A stretch of DNA of 64,000 bases. It comes from JBBQLG01 sp964251665 (GTDB lineage Bacteria > Bacteroidota > Bacteroidia > Cytophagales > Spirosomataceae). The first letter of the stretch is position 1. Each line of letters starts with the position of its first letter. The notes under the pieces are model-generated. The model was given only the letters and a program-made list of their open reading frames with translations. It was not told where the DNA came from and made no database searches. The stretch is from contig CAXUKO010000005.1 of assembly GCA_964251665.1 (NCBI GenBank), positions 248,001-312,000 of the forward strand, in the 5' to 3' direction. A program made the translations under genes and the position numbers. Positions 52,516 through 61,352 of this stretch are shown piece by piece.

Positions 52516-55074
52516 TTATTCGGCTCGCAGCACTTCCAGCGGTGGCCGGACCAGCACGTCGCGGCTGTTGAGCACGCCAATCAGCATGGTCAACCCCGTC
52601 ACTACCGCCGTGATAATCAACAATGGCATTGGCTGTGGGGTGAAGGGTACCTCGAACACGAACCGCGCTAATGCCCAGGCGGCCAGCAGTGACAGCAAGA
52701 TACCCGACAGGGCAGCTAACAGGCCCAAAAACAGGTATTCGATCAGGGTAATTTGAAGAATCTGGTTTCGATTGGCACCCAATGTCCGCAACAGTACGCT
52801 TTCCTGAATCCGCTGGTATTTGCTGATGACCACTGAACTACTCAGGACAAGTAACCCCGTAATGATACTGAACAACGCCATGAACCGGATCACAAACGAT
52901 ATTTTACTCAGAATCTCGTCCAGCGTTTTTAAAATCAGGCCAAGGTCAATAGCGGAAACATTGGGGAAACGGCCTACAAGTTCGCGTTGAAACAGAGCAG
53001 CCTGCCGGTTGTCGGGTGTACGGGTCATGAGCACCTGAAACTGAGGAGCCTGATCCAGTACACCGTTCGGAAAAACGACCAGAAAATTGGTCTGTACCCG
53101 CTGCCAGTCAACTTTGCGCGTACCGCCAATAACAGTTTCGATGGGCGTTCCCTGTACGTTAAACGTCAGGGTGTCACCAAGTTTCAGTTTCAATCGCCCG
53201 AAATAATCATCATCTACCGAAATATGAGGCATGCCGTCATTAGCCAGATAGGGTGGCCGGCCAGCAATCAGCTTTTCCGATGAAATCAGTGAATCGCGGT
53301 AAGTAGCCCGGTACTCGCGGGTGAGCCCCCACTCCGGGATTTTGCGGGCGGTATCTTTACGAATGGCTTCGACCGACCGGCCATTGATTTCCAGCAAGCG
53401 CATGGTTACGACAGCAACCTCCTGTAAAACCGGCATTTTGTACTGCGTCACCAGTGCTTTAACACCCGCTTTCTGCTCGTTCTGAATGTCGAACAGCACC
53501 ATATTGGGCTGCCCACCGCTGGCCGAAAGCTGCACCCGGCCCAGCAGCAGCGTCTGCACGAGGTACAGCGTCGCGATTAGAAAAGCACCCAGACCGATGG
53601 AGACGACCAGAATCAGGGTCTGGTTCTGCGGTCGGTACAGATTCGCTAAACTTTGCCGCCAGACGTAACTCCACGAACTCGGGAAAAACCGGCGAACGGC
53701 CAGAATCAGCACTTGTGCCATACCCGCCAGGACAGCGAAGGCCGCAACCAGCCCGACGGTGAATCCCACTGCCAGTTTCCAGCTTTGAATCTGCCAGTAG
53801 GCAAACCCACCAATAGCCAGGATAATCGTTGCGTAAACAACCCACTGCCACCAGTCGCGGCCCGTTGTATCATCGCTGAAATTAGCCCGTAATACCCGCA
53901 GTGGCGACACTTTACGAATGACCAATAGCGGCAACAGGGCAAACAGAATGGCAATCAGCAACCCTGTACCCACGCCTTGTGCTACTGCCGCCCACGAAAT
54001 GGCCGTATCCACCGTAACGGGCAGAAAACTGCCAAACACACGTGGTAGCAGCAGTTGAATAGCCGAACCCAGCATGGCGCCGATTAACGCACCTAACAGG
54101 CCCATCAGCGCCGTTTGGATCAGATAAATCAGGAAAGCCTGACGCCCGCTCGTCCCCAGCGTTCGCAGCACGGCGACCGATTGTACTTTTTCTTTCACGT
54201 ATAGATGTACCGCACTGGCAACGCCCACGCACCCCAGTAAAAGGGCGACAAAAGCGACCAGATTCAGGTATTTGGTCAGGTCATCGAACGAGCGGCCCGT
54301 CTGCTTCTTGCGGGCTTCGACAGTGTCGGATGAGATGCCCGCTTTGTCAAACTTCGACTCCAGCTTTTTGGCAACTGCCGGGATATTCGTTGCCGGGGCA
54401 AATCGGTAATAATATTTGTAATTAATCCGGCTTCCGGTCTGGATCAGGCCCGTTTGGCTCAGTAACGATTGGGGAATAAATACCGATGGTGCAACGGTGC
54501 TGGCAATAGCAGTTTGACCTGGTGTTTTCATAACGCGACCCGCTACCAGAAACATCAGATTCCCGATTTTCACCGAATCCCCGACCTGAGCGCCGAACTG
54601 AATCAGCAAGTTATCTTCGACTAAAGCGACGCGCTGTTTGGTGCCCATTGCCCGCCGAAACTGGCCCACGGCTGAAGCGGGCTGTGTTTCCCAGTCGCCA
54701 TAATAGGGAAAATTACCTTCGAGCGCTTTTACCTGCGCCAGCCGCAGGCCCTGCGACCTTGGAAAGACGACCATTGAGGGAAAGGCCACTTCGTAGGTTC
54801 GCTCCTGCCCCAGGCTACGAAGCAGTTTCAGCGTACTGGCAGGTTGCTCCTTATTATACGAAGCCGTCAGGTCCGCTCCGAGTAGTTCCTGTGCCTGGTC
54901 ATCAATACTGCGGGCCAGATTGTCGCCGAACGAGTTAATGGCTACCAGAGCCGCAATGCCCAGCACAATGGCTGACATAAACAGCAGAAGCCGCTGTCGG
55001 CTCCGACGGCTATCGCGCCAGGCCATGCGCCATAACCAGCCGGGAACGGTGGGGAGCGTTTTAAGTTGATTCAC
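52516..55074 (-). CDS. ABC transporter permease (FtsX/MacB-like, long form)
   Basis: An 852-residue protein if the GTG at 55074 (NQLKTLPTVPGWLWRMAWRD) is the start; a GTG at 55104 or the ATG at 55026 (MAWRDSRRSRQRL) are alternatives. It has two FtsX modules, each with several hydrophobic helices (LLLFMSAIVLGIAALVAINS, then AFLIYLIQTALMGLLGALIG; second half FRPFMALFSIITGLLVLSSS-like FVIRFMALFSIITGLLVLS), and large periplasmic loops. This is the YbbP-like class that with a YbbA/LolD-type ATPase exports hydrophobic substrates or releases lipoproteins. The partner ATPase is encoded 42 nt upstream, so the two form an operon. Confidence 0.9.
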   Translation of the reverse strand: MNQLKTLPTVPGWLWRMAWRDSRRSRQRLLLFMSAIVLGIAALVAINSFGDNLARSIDDQAQELLGADLTASYNKEQPASTLKLLRSLGQERTYEVAFPSMVVFPRSQGLRLAQVKALEGNFPYYGDWETQPASAVGQFRRAMGTKQRVALVEDNLLIQFGAQVGDSVKIGNLMFLVAGRVMKTPGQTAIASTVAPSVFIPQSLLSQTGLIQTGSRINYKYYYRFAPATNIPAVAKKLESKFDKAGISSDTVEARKKQTGRSFDDLTKYLNLVAFVALLLGCVGVASAVHLYVKEKVQSVAVLRTLGTSGRQAFLIYLIQTALMGLLGALIGAMLGSAIQLLLPRVFGSFLPVTVDTAISWAAVAQGVGTGLLIAILFALLPLLVIRKVSPLRVLRANFSDDTTGRDWWQWVVYATIILAIGGFAYWQIQSWKLAVGFTVGLVAAFAVLAGMAQVLILAVRRFFPSSWSYVWRQSLANLYRPQNQTLILVVSIGLGAFLIATLYLVQTLLLGRVQLSASGGQPNMVLFDIQNEQKAGVKALVTQYKMPVLQEVAVVTMRLLEINGRSVEAIRKDTARKIPEWGLTREYRATYRDSLISSEKLIAGRPPYLANDGMPHISVDDDYFGRLKLKLGDTLTFNVQGTPIETVIGGTRKVDWQRVQTNFLVVFPNGVLDQAPQFQVLMTRTPDNRQAALFQRELVGRFPNVSAIDLGLILKTLDEILSKISFVIRFMALFSIITGLLVLSSSVVISKYQRIQESVLLRTLGANRNQILQITLIEYLFLGLLAALSGILLSLLAAWALARFVFEVPFTPQPMPLLIITAVVTGLTMLIGVLNSRDVLVRPPLEVLRAE

Positions 55075-55116
55075 GATGGTATGAGTTTGTGGTCTGTGCC
55101 GCACGGCACAGACTAA

Positions 55117-55809
55117 TTAGCTACGAACGGCCTCGCCGACCGAATCCGACACCACTTTGCCGCCCTTCACGCGGACAATACGCTGGGTCCGGGCGGCCAG
55201 TTCGAGGTCGTGCGTGACGAGTACGAGTGTCGTACCAGCTTCGCGGTTGAGGTCAAAGATCAAGTCCACCACAGTAGCACTGGTTTCGGTGTCGAGATTG
55301 CCGGTGGGTTCGTCGGCGAACAGGATTTTAGGGCGGTTGGCAAAGGCCCGCGCCAGCGACACGCGCTGTTGCTCACCCCCCGATAGTTGCGTGGGATAGT
55401 GATGCCCGCGGGCACCGAGACCAACCCGGTCCAGAAGTTCCTGCGCGGTTTTCTGTGCGCCCCGTTCACCCCGCAACTCCAGCGGCACCATCACGTTTTC
55501 GAGGGCCGTGAGCGTGGGAAGCAACTGGAAATTCTGAAAAATAAAGCCGACGTACTGATTCCGAACGGCCGCCCGCTGATCTTCAGTCAGGGTGTCGAGC
55601 TTAATGTCATTCAGGTAAACGCTGCCCGACGAGGCCCGGTCCAGACCAGCGCATAAGCCCAACAGGGTGGTTTTGCCGCTCCCCGATGGCCCCACAATGG
55701 CAAAGGTATCACCGGGCTGGATCTCAAAATTGACGTTGTCCAGCACCGTAAGGCTACGCCCACCACTTTGATAGGTTTTGGTGAGATTTTCGACGCGTAA
55801 GATACTCAT
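55117..55809 (-). CDS. ABC transporter ATP-binding protein (LolD/YbbA-like)
   Basis: A 230-residue ATPase starting MSILRVENLTKTYQSGGRSL. Walker A (GPSGSGKTTLLGLC), the ABC signature (LSGGEQQRVSLARAFANRP), Walker B (ILFADEPTGNLD) and the switch histidine (LVTHDLELA) are all present. The frame is open to 55854, but that region overlaps the palindromic repeat. It energises the permease encoded next, presumably exporting a lipophilic or lipoprotein substrate. The pair resembles the YbbA-YbbP system, whose genes sit beside tesA in other bacteria, and here a TesA-like esterase gene is adjacent on the other side. Confidence 0.93.
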   Translation of the reverse strand: MSILRVENLTKTYQSGGRSLTVLDNVNFEIQPGDTFAIVGPSGSGKTTLLGLCAGLDRASSGSVYLNDIKLDTLTEDQRAAVRNQYVGFIFQNFQLLPTLTALENVMVPLELRGERGAQKTAQELLDRVGLGARGHHYPTQLSGGEQQRVSLARAFANRPKILFADEPTGNLDTETSATVVDLIFDLNREAGTTLVLVTHDLELAARTQRIVRVKGGKVVSDSVGEAVRS

Positions 55810-55821
55810 GATGTTCAGGTT

Positions 55822-55892
55822 GTATACTCCGGACGCCCACGTCCGGCAGCTCATAAAAAAACCGGTGATGCCACTCCCGGACGTGGGCGTCC
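55822..55892. repeat. Pair of inverted CCGGACGCC palindromic repeats
   Basis: The units gtatactccggacgcccacg (from 55822) and its inverted copy cactcccggacgtgggcgtc (ending 55892) face each other; ggacgcccacgtccgg at 55831-55846 is the exact complement of 55877-55892. Related to the element at 26462-26489. Confidence 0.7.
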
Positions 55893-55917
55893 AGGGTACT
55901 CACTTAACCGGAAACCC

Positions 55918-55925
55918 TACTTTTG
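55918..55925 (+). promoter_or_regulatory. Putative -7 element for the esterase gene
   Basis: TACTTTTG matches TAnnTTTG and lies on the plus strand 147 nt upstream of the esterase ATG at 56072. There is no TTG at -33, so this is a weak call. Confidence 0.3.
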
Positions 55926-56071
55926 GGTTATAACCAACGAGCAGCCCGATACGCTCCGTTAGCGGCTAAATTGTTGATAAACGGGAGTATCAGCGGTCGA
56001 GTGGAATCAATTACCGCTATTTGTTGCTTTTCCTGTTCCGTTGATTGATCAAACCAACCTGAATCAAGCCA

Positions 56072-56803
56072 ATGCTACTTACCTCTTTTACCAAAAATGC
56101 ACTGAATCGTTCTGCTTTTCATATGGGTTTGGGTCTACTTATGAGCCTGTTAGGGTGCAGTTCCGGCTCTAACACCAAGTCAGAGGCTACTGCCGATACG
56201 ACCCATGCTACGGCTCAAACCACGGCCGCCCCGGCCAGTAAACAACCCGTCATTCTGTTCTTCGGCAACAGCCTGACAGCCGGGCTGGGCGTAGAACCGG
56301 AAGAAGCGTTTCCCGCTTTAGTGGGCGAAAAAATCAAAGCCGCCGGACTGAATTATCGCGTCGTCAACGCCGGGCTGAGTGGCGAAACGTCGGCAGGAGG
56401 CAAGAGCCGCATCGGCTGGGTGCTGCGCCAGCCCGTCGCTGTTTTTGTACTCGAACTGGGCGGCAATGATGGGCTGCGGGGTATTTTGCCGCCATCGACT
56501 AAACAGAACCTTCAGGCCATCATCGACTCGGTGAAACTAAAAAGTCCGCAAGCCAAAATAGTGGTTGCGGGCATGCAGATCCCACCTAACATGGGAGCCC
56601 AATACACGAAACCATTCCGCGATATTTTTCCAGCCCTGGCGAAAGAGAATCAGGCGGCTCTCATTCCGTTTTTGCTCGAAAACGTCGGGGGTATCCCACG
56701 CCTGAATCAGCCCGACCGCATTCATCCTACGGCGGAGGGACATAAGATCGTAGCCAACACGGTCTGGCAAACACTGCAACCGTTGCTGAAGCCGGGTGCG
56801 TAG
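56072..56803 (+). CDS. SGNH/GDSL hydrolase, TesA/arylesterase-like lipoprotein
   Basis: A 243-residue protein with a lipoprotein signal (LGLLMSLLGCSSGSNTK). The SGNH blocks are visible: block I FFGNSLTAGLG (Asn in place of the usual Asp of GDSL), block II VVNAGLSGET, block III LELGGNDGLRG, and block V RIHPTAEGHKIV with the catalytic aspartate and histidine. Such enzymes hydrolyse aryl or acyl esters or thioesters in the periplasm. Its neighbour on the other strand is a YbbA/YbbP-like ABC pair; the same tesA-ybbA-ybbP clustering is known in proteobacteria. The substrate is not predictable. Confidence 0.88.
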   Translation: MLLTSFTKNALNRSAFHMGLGLLMSLLGCSSGSNTKSEATADTTHATAQTTAAPASKQPVILFFGNSLTAGLGVEPEEAFPALVGEKIKAAGLNYRVVNAGLSGETSAGGKSRIGWVLRQPVAVFVLELGGNDGLRGILPPSTKQNLQAIIDSVKLKSPQAKIVVAGMQIPPNMGAQYTKPFRDIFPALAKENQAALIPFLLENVGGIPRLNQPDRIHPTAEGHKIVANTVWQTLQPLLKPGA

Positions 56804-57038
56804 AAGTGGGTTAGTAATTTTTAATTTTAATAGTTTATTTCCGGTATGAGGGCATACTAACCGCTGTCTCATCTGTAGATCAACAGCCCATAAGATCTAA
56901 AATATACAAATTTGGGGCAGAGTGATATACAGATGATTTATAAGATTTTACGGTACTGAATACCGTTACATTTTTTACGATTGCATTCTTTTTTATCTCT
57001 ATCTACCCTTACTTGTCTGTAATCTTAACAAACAGAGC

Positions 57039-57485
57039 ATGGCTTACCTTACTCCTAATTTTGAATTCTATTTTTCAGTATTAATTGTCGGTATTATAAT
57101 ATACTACTTGATTGGCCTTATAACTGGTAGTAGTGACAAGCTGAGGTCAGATCAGATAGTAAGTAAAAAACCGCTTAGTCTTAAAACTAAAGATGAAGAA
57201 GAAAATGGGCTACAACAGAAGAGAGAAAATGCTTATCTTTCTTATTGTGAGGGCCATAATATATGTCCATCTTGTAGAGGTAGGGGCGAAGATGATTACT
57301 GCGCTACTTGCGATTTGGAGAAGGGCGGCTTACATAAAGCTTCTGTTATTCCAGCCATTGATTCTGAAAGACAGGATGATGAAGTTTATTGTGAAGCATG
57401 TAACAAAGCGGGAAGAAATCAATATGACCTGTATGTACTACCTTGTTCAGAATGTGGAGGGTCTGGTAGGTACTCGCGTTACTAG
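57039..57485 (+). CDS. Membrane-anchored zinc-ribbon-like protein of unknown function, AT-rich
   Basis: A 148-residue protein with one transmembrane helix near the N-terminus (FEFYFSVLIVGIIIYYLIGL). The C-terminal part has paired cysteines: CPSCRGRGEDDYCATC and CEACNKAGRNQYDLYVLPCS followed by ECGGSGRY, resembling DnaJ-type CxxCxGxG zinc ribbons. I recognise no family. The gene is AT-rich with AGA/AGG arginine and ATA isoleucine codons, unlike its neighbours. The flanking 200-250 nt on either side are also AT-rich and empty, which suggests a recent acquisition. It is probably a single-gene unit. Confidence 0.6.
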   Translation: MAYLTPNFEFYFSVLIVGIIIYYLIGLITGSSDKLRSDQIVSKKPLSLKTKDEEENGLQQKRENAYLSYCEGHNICPSCRGRGEDDYCATCDLEKGGLHKASVIPAIDSERQDDEVYCEACNKAGRNQYDLYVLPCSECGGSGRYSRY

Positions 57486-57731
57486 CTAAAAAGCAAATAA
57501 AACAGTTTACCTAATCAGGAAGGGATTTCCATAATTCTAAAAAATTTCATAAGTACTTGATTTACTCGGTTAACAATTGTAATTACTTCACCCTTACCAG
57601 TCTACGACCTGACAGAATTGCGATTCGTTTATAGGCTAAACGAACGTGTTTTACTTATAAGGATAGCCTCTACCTAATTTTAGGTGACAGCGCATTCCCA
57701 AGTTATCGGTTGCTGTACTCAATATCAACTT

Positions 57732-59561
57732 ATGATTCGGTTTTTACTCGCAATCCTTGGATATTTGCTGGCTACTATAGCTATTTCTCAGCCGCGCACG
57801 TACTGCAACCCGATGGACATCAGCTATCGGTACAATTTTGAGCAGCTTAACGAGCGAATTTCGTACCGCTCCGGTGCCGATCCGGTCATTATCAACCATA
57901 AAAAGGAGTACTATCTCTTTGTTACGATTCAGGGCGGCTGGTGGCATTCCAAAGACCTGATCGACTGGCAATACATCGTGCCCGACAAATGGCCTATGGA
58001 AGATATGTGCGCTCCGGCCGCGCTGTCGGTACGGGATACACTGTACCTGTTCCAGTCTACGTTTGAGCAGCGGCCAATCTTTATTTCGACCGAGCCCGAA
58101 AAGGGTAAACTCAAATTTTATAACCGCTGGCTGCCCCGATTACCTAAAGATATTGGTCCCTGGGACCCCGCACTGTTCCACGACGATGATACCGATAAGT
58201 GGTACATGTACTGGGGTTCATCGAATGTCTATCCCCTCTTCGGGGCGGAATTGGATAAGAGCCGAAATCTCACGTACGCAGGGTCCGAACCAGCTAAAGC
58301 GTATCAGGCTATGTTCTGGCTCGACCCGTATCAGCACGGGTGGGAACGCTTCGGGCCGAACCATGCCGACCTGATGAAACCGTTTATGGAAGGCGCCTGG
58401 ATGACCAAATACAACGGCAAATACTACCTGCAATACGCCGGTCCGGGCACGGAGTACAATGTCTATGGAAACGGCACCTACGTCGGTAAAAATCCGCTTG
58501 GCCCGTGGGAATATGCCCCCTACAACCCCATCGCCTACAAACCCGGCGGTTTTGCTACTGGCACTGGTCACGGCAACACGTTTCAGGATAACTTCGGTAA
58601 CTACTGGAACACGGGCACTACCTGGATTGGCGTAAACTGGGGTATGGAACGGCGGATTATGATGCATCCGGCGGGGTTCGATAAAGACGATCAGTTGAAT
58701 GTCAATACACGATTCGGGGACTTTCCGCACTATGTGGCCACGAAGACAGTACAAAGCCGGGATGAGTTATTTACGGGCTGGATGCTGCTCAACTACCGCA
58801 AACCCGTAGTGGCTTCGTCTACGCTGACGGTGCCCAATGCCGTTGCCAACCGGGCTGCGTTTACCGGGTCACAGGCTGTAGCAGATACCGTAACTGCCGA
58901 CCGGGTTGCCGACGAAAACCCACGAACATTCTGGGTAGCAGGCCAGAATAGCCCGGGGCAAACGCTCACGACAGACCTCGGCAGTGACTGTATGGTTCGG
59001 GCGGTACAGGTGGACTATTTTGACTACAAAAACAACGTCTTTGACTCCGACTCCACGGTGTATACCCAGTTTAAGCTACTCACCTCGCGCGACGGAAAGC
59101 AGTGGCAAACCGTGTATGATACCCGTCTGGAACGTCGTCGCGACCGAGCCTGTGCCTATGTTGAGTTAGCTCAGCCCGTTCAGGCCCGCTACGTGCGATA
59201 CGAACATGGCTACACGGCCGGGCCATATCTAAGTATCAATGCCTTTCGGGTATTCGGCAACGCCAAAGGAACGGTCCCGGTAACGCCCGCTGGCCTGACA
59301 GCGCAACGCCAGAAAGACCAGCGCAACGCCGATATTTCGTGGACAAAGCCAACCGCCCGAACCGGAACTTCGGTTGTGGGGTACAACCTGCGCTGGGGTA
59401 TTGCAGAAGATAAACTGTACCAGACGTACCAAATCTGGAACGACAACCCCGCGACTCTCGAACTGCGGGCGCTGAATGTGGGCGTGCCTTACTTCGTGGC
59501 CATCGAAGCGTTTAACGAAACGGGCGTTTCTGGGCTGAGTGAGGTTATTGAGATTCGGTGA
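57732..59561 (+). CDS. GH43-like secreted glycosidase with F5/8C and Fn3-type C-terminus
   Basis: A 609-residue protein starting MIRFLLAILGYLLATIAISQ. The N-terminal 370 residues form a five-bladed-propeller hydrolase of the GH43 type: SGADPVIINHKKEYYLFVTI with the aspartate base, IGPWDPALFHDDDTDKWYMY and the EGAWMTKYNGKYYLQYAGPG segment where the acidic residue is the likely catalytic acid. A discoidin-like carbohydrate-binding domain (about residues 390-520) and a fibronectin III-like module (VPVTPAGLTAQRQKDQRNAD onward) follow. It would cleave arabinose- or xylose-type glycans in the periplasm or outside. The cluster on the opposite strand encodes sugar-oxidation proteins. Confidence 0.82.
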   Translation: MIRFLLAILGYLLATIAISQPRTYCNPMDISYRYNFEQLNERISYRSGADPVIINHKKEYYLFVTIQGGWWHSKDLIDWQYIVPDKWPMEDMCAPAALSVRDTLYLFQSTFEQRPIFISTEPEKGKLKFYNRWLPRLPKDIGPWDPALFHDDDTDKWYMYWGSSNVYPLFGAELDKSRNLTYAGSEPAKAYQAMFWLDPYQHGWERFGPNHADLMKPFMEGAWMTKYNGKYYLQYAGPGTEYNVYGNGTYVGKNPLGPWEYAPYNPIAYKPGGFATGTGHGNTFQDNFGNYWNTGTTWIGVNWGMERRIMMHPAGFDKDDQLNVNTRFGDFPHYVATKTVQSRDELFTGWMLLNYRKPVVASSTLTVPNAVANRAAFTGSQAVADTVTADRVADENPRTFWVAGQNSPGQTLTTDLGSDCMVRAVQVDYFDYKNNVFDSDSTVYTQFKLLTSRDGKQWQTVYDTRLERRRDRACAYVELAQPVQARYVRYEHGYTAGPYLSINAFRVFGNAKGTVPVTPAGLTAQRQKDQRNADISWTKPTARTGTSVVGYNLRWGIAEDKLYQTYQIWNDNPATLELRALNVGVPYFVAIEAFNETGVSGLSEVIEIR

Positions 59562-59573
59562 CGGGACTGGCTC

Positions 59574-60383
59574 TCAAAAGCCAATTGAATTACCGCCATC
59601 GACCGGTAGCGAGACGCCGGTGATGTAGCGGGCGGCTTCCGATGCCAGAAAAACGGCGGCCCAGCCAATGTCGTCGGGCTGCCCGAACTTACCCATTGGC
59701 GTCCGGCGCATGGCGCGGGCAAAGCGGTCGGGGTCGCCCCCCATCGCAGTCTTGCTCATGGCAGTTTCGATAAAGCCCGGTGCAATGGCATTTACCCGCA
59801 CGCCCTGCCCCGAAAACTCCGACGCCAGCACCCGCACCATCCCCTCCACCGCTGATTTGGAAGCGGCATAAGCCACCACGCGGTCAATGCCATAGTAAGC
59901 TGCCATCGAGGAAACCATAATAATCGAACCGCTGCCCCGCCCGATCATTCGTCCGGCACAGTCGCGGGTGAGGGAGAAGACCGAATTCAGGTTTGTATGC
60001 ACAATTCGGTCAAAATCCGCATCCGATACCTCTAAAGCAGGTTTTTTCATATTCACACCGGCGTTGTTGACCAGAATATCAATTGGGCCGTATGCCGTTT
60101 CGATGGCGTCCACCAAGCCGCCCAGCGATGCCCGCTCCGTTACGTCGTTCACCTGGTAATGCGCCCGCTTCCCCAACGCGTTGACAGCTTCCTGCAACGG
60201 CTGCTCCCGGCGTCCGGTAAGAATAACGGTGGCTCCGGCCTGTACCATGCAACCGGCGATGGCAAACCCGATTCCGCTGCCCCCCCCGGTAATTAAGGCT
60301 AGTTTCCCCGCCAGTGAAAAAACCGGCTGGCCTGTTGGTGCTTCGGCGGGTTGGCCGCCGGAGCTAGCTGTTCTGTCTTCCAT
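59574..60383 (-). CDS. Short-chain dehydrogenase/reductase (SDR)
   Basis: A 269-residue classical SDR. The cofactor loop is ALITGGGSGIGFAIA, then the NNAG motif (ILVNNAGVNMKK), the catalytic serine in IIMVSSMAAYYG and the YxxxK in VVAYAASKSAV; the C-terminal GVSLPVDGGNSIGF is normal. The N-terminal 20 residues (MEDRTASSGGQPAEAPTGQP) are a disordered lead. The TGRREQ segment after the second strand favours NADP. It probably oxidises or reduces a sugar or polyol. It lies 30 nt after the ThuA gene and is convergent with the GH43-like gene (12 nt between stops). Confidence 0.93.
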   Translation of the reverse strand: MEDRTASSGGQPAEAPTGQPVFSLAGKLALITGGGSGIGFAIAGCMVQAGATVILTGRREQPLQEAVNALGKRAHYQVNDVTERASLGGLVDAIETAYGPIDILVNNAGVNMKKPALEVSDADFDRIVHTNLNSVFSLTRDCAGRMIGRGSGSIIMVSSMAAYYGIDRVVAYAASKSAVEGMVRVLASEFSGQGVRVNAIAPGFIETAMSKTAMGGDPDRFARAMRRTPMGKFGQPDDIGWAAVFLASEAARYITGVSLPVDGGNSIGF

Positions 60384-60413
60384 TCGTGTGCTATGTCAAT
60401 GAATTGGTGGTTA

Positions 60414-61250
60414 TCACCGGATGGGTGTATCCCGCGAATCGGCGTAGGCTTTGCTGAAATCCAGCTTTTTCACCTGCCCGGCCACAAAGCCGATGCCCTG
60501 AAAAATATGCTGTACATAGGTTGGATCGGCATAGTCCGATTTGGCATGGCCCAGCGTGGTGCACCAGGTGTAGCCCCCATCGAAATTGTAATACCACACG
60601 GAGGGGTACAATTGAGTATACGACCCGCTGAACGTTTTTATCCTGTCAGCTTCTGCCGGATTGAGGGAGGTCACGTCGCTCGCCATGATGACCGTTGGGC
60701 CGGGCGACATCTCTTTAGTAAAATAAAACTCGTCGTCCTTTTCCCATACGGCAGGCAGGCCTTTTACGGATGGGTGTTTGGAGTCGATCACGTTAATTTT
60801 AATCTTTTGAAACAGTGGGTGCCAGGCAAATGTGCCACCAATCATTCGTTTGAACCAGGTCCAGTTTCGTTCGGTCCCCATAACGGAATGAATACCGACG
60901 AACCCGCCCCCGGCTTCGATGTACCGCCGGAAAGCCAGCCGCTGGGCGTCGGTATCGAAAACGTCATTGTTCGTACTGGGGAAGATCAGCAGCGTGTACC
61001 TCTTCAGGTTGGCCTCGGTGAATACGGTTGGCTGATCGGAGGTATCAACCGCAAAACCATACTGCTGCCCCAGTTTCTGGATACACCGAACCGCATCGGG
61101 AATATTATCGTGGATGTAGCCCTTGCCATTTTTAGTGTACACCAGCACCCTCACTTTTTTCCAGTTAACACCATCGTCGGCGCGGCCAGTGGTTACCAGC
61201 GTCAGGATGAAAAGCAGCGGCAGAAGCCCGGTTGTCAGTAGTCGGTTCAT
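60414..61250 (-). CDS. ThuA domain protein
   Basis: A 278-residue protein with a signal peptide (MNRLLTTGLLPLLFILTLVT). The ThuA/class-I-glutamine-amidotransferase-like fold is visible in VRVLVYTKNGKGYIHDNIPD, LLIFPSTNNDVFDTDAQRLA, GGFVGIHSVMGTERNW and MIGGTFAWHPLFQKIKINVI. ThuA-like proteins are linked to trehalose and other disaccharide utilisation through 3-keto sugar intermediates. The reading frame opposite it is a shadow. It forms a cluster with two Gfo/Idh/MocA-type genes upstream and an SDR gene downstream. Confidence 0.9.
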   Translation of the reverse strand: MNRLLTTGLLPLLFILTLVTTGRADDGVNWKKVRVLVYTKNGKGYIHDNIPDAVRCIQKLGQQYGFAVDTSDQPTVFTEANLKRYTLLIFPSTNNDVFDTDAQRLAFRRYIEAGGGFVGIHSVMGTERNWTWFKRMIGGTFAWHPLFQKIKINVIDSKHPSVKGLPAVWEKDDEFYFTKEMSPGPTVIMASDVTSLNPAEADRIKTFSGSYTQLYPSVWYYNFDGGYTWCTTLGHAKSDYADPTYVQHIFQGIGFVAGQVKKLDFSKAYADSRDTPIR

Positions 61251-61352
61251 GGGAAGATGTTTTCAGCTCACCTGTTTCAACGGTGGGTATAGCAGGTACA
61301 ATGGTAGCAGACGACAATTGTTGCCACAGTTAAAATCGCAGGCTGATAAGGT

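Noticed and set aside
60351..61241. Long open frame (296 codons) on the plus strand
   Set aside because: It lies entirely opposite the well-supported ThuA gene, has no start-region features and no recognisable domain.
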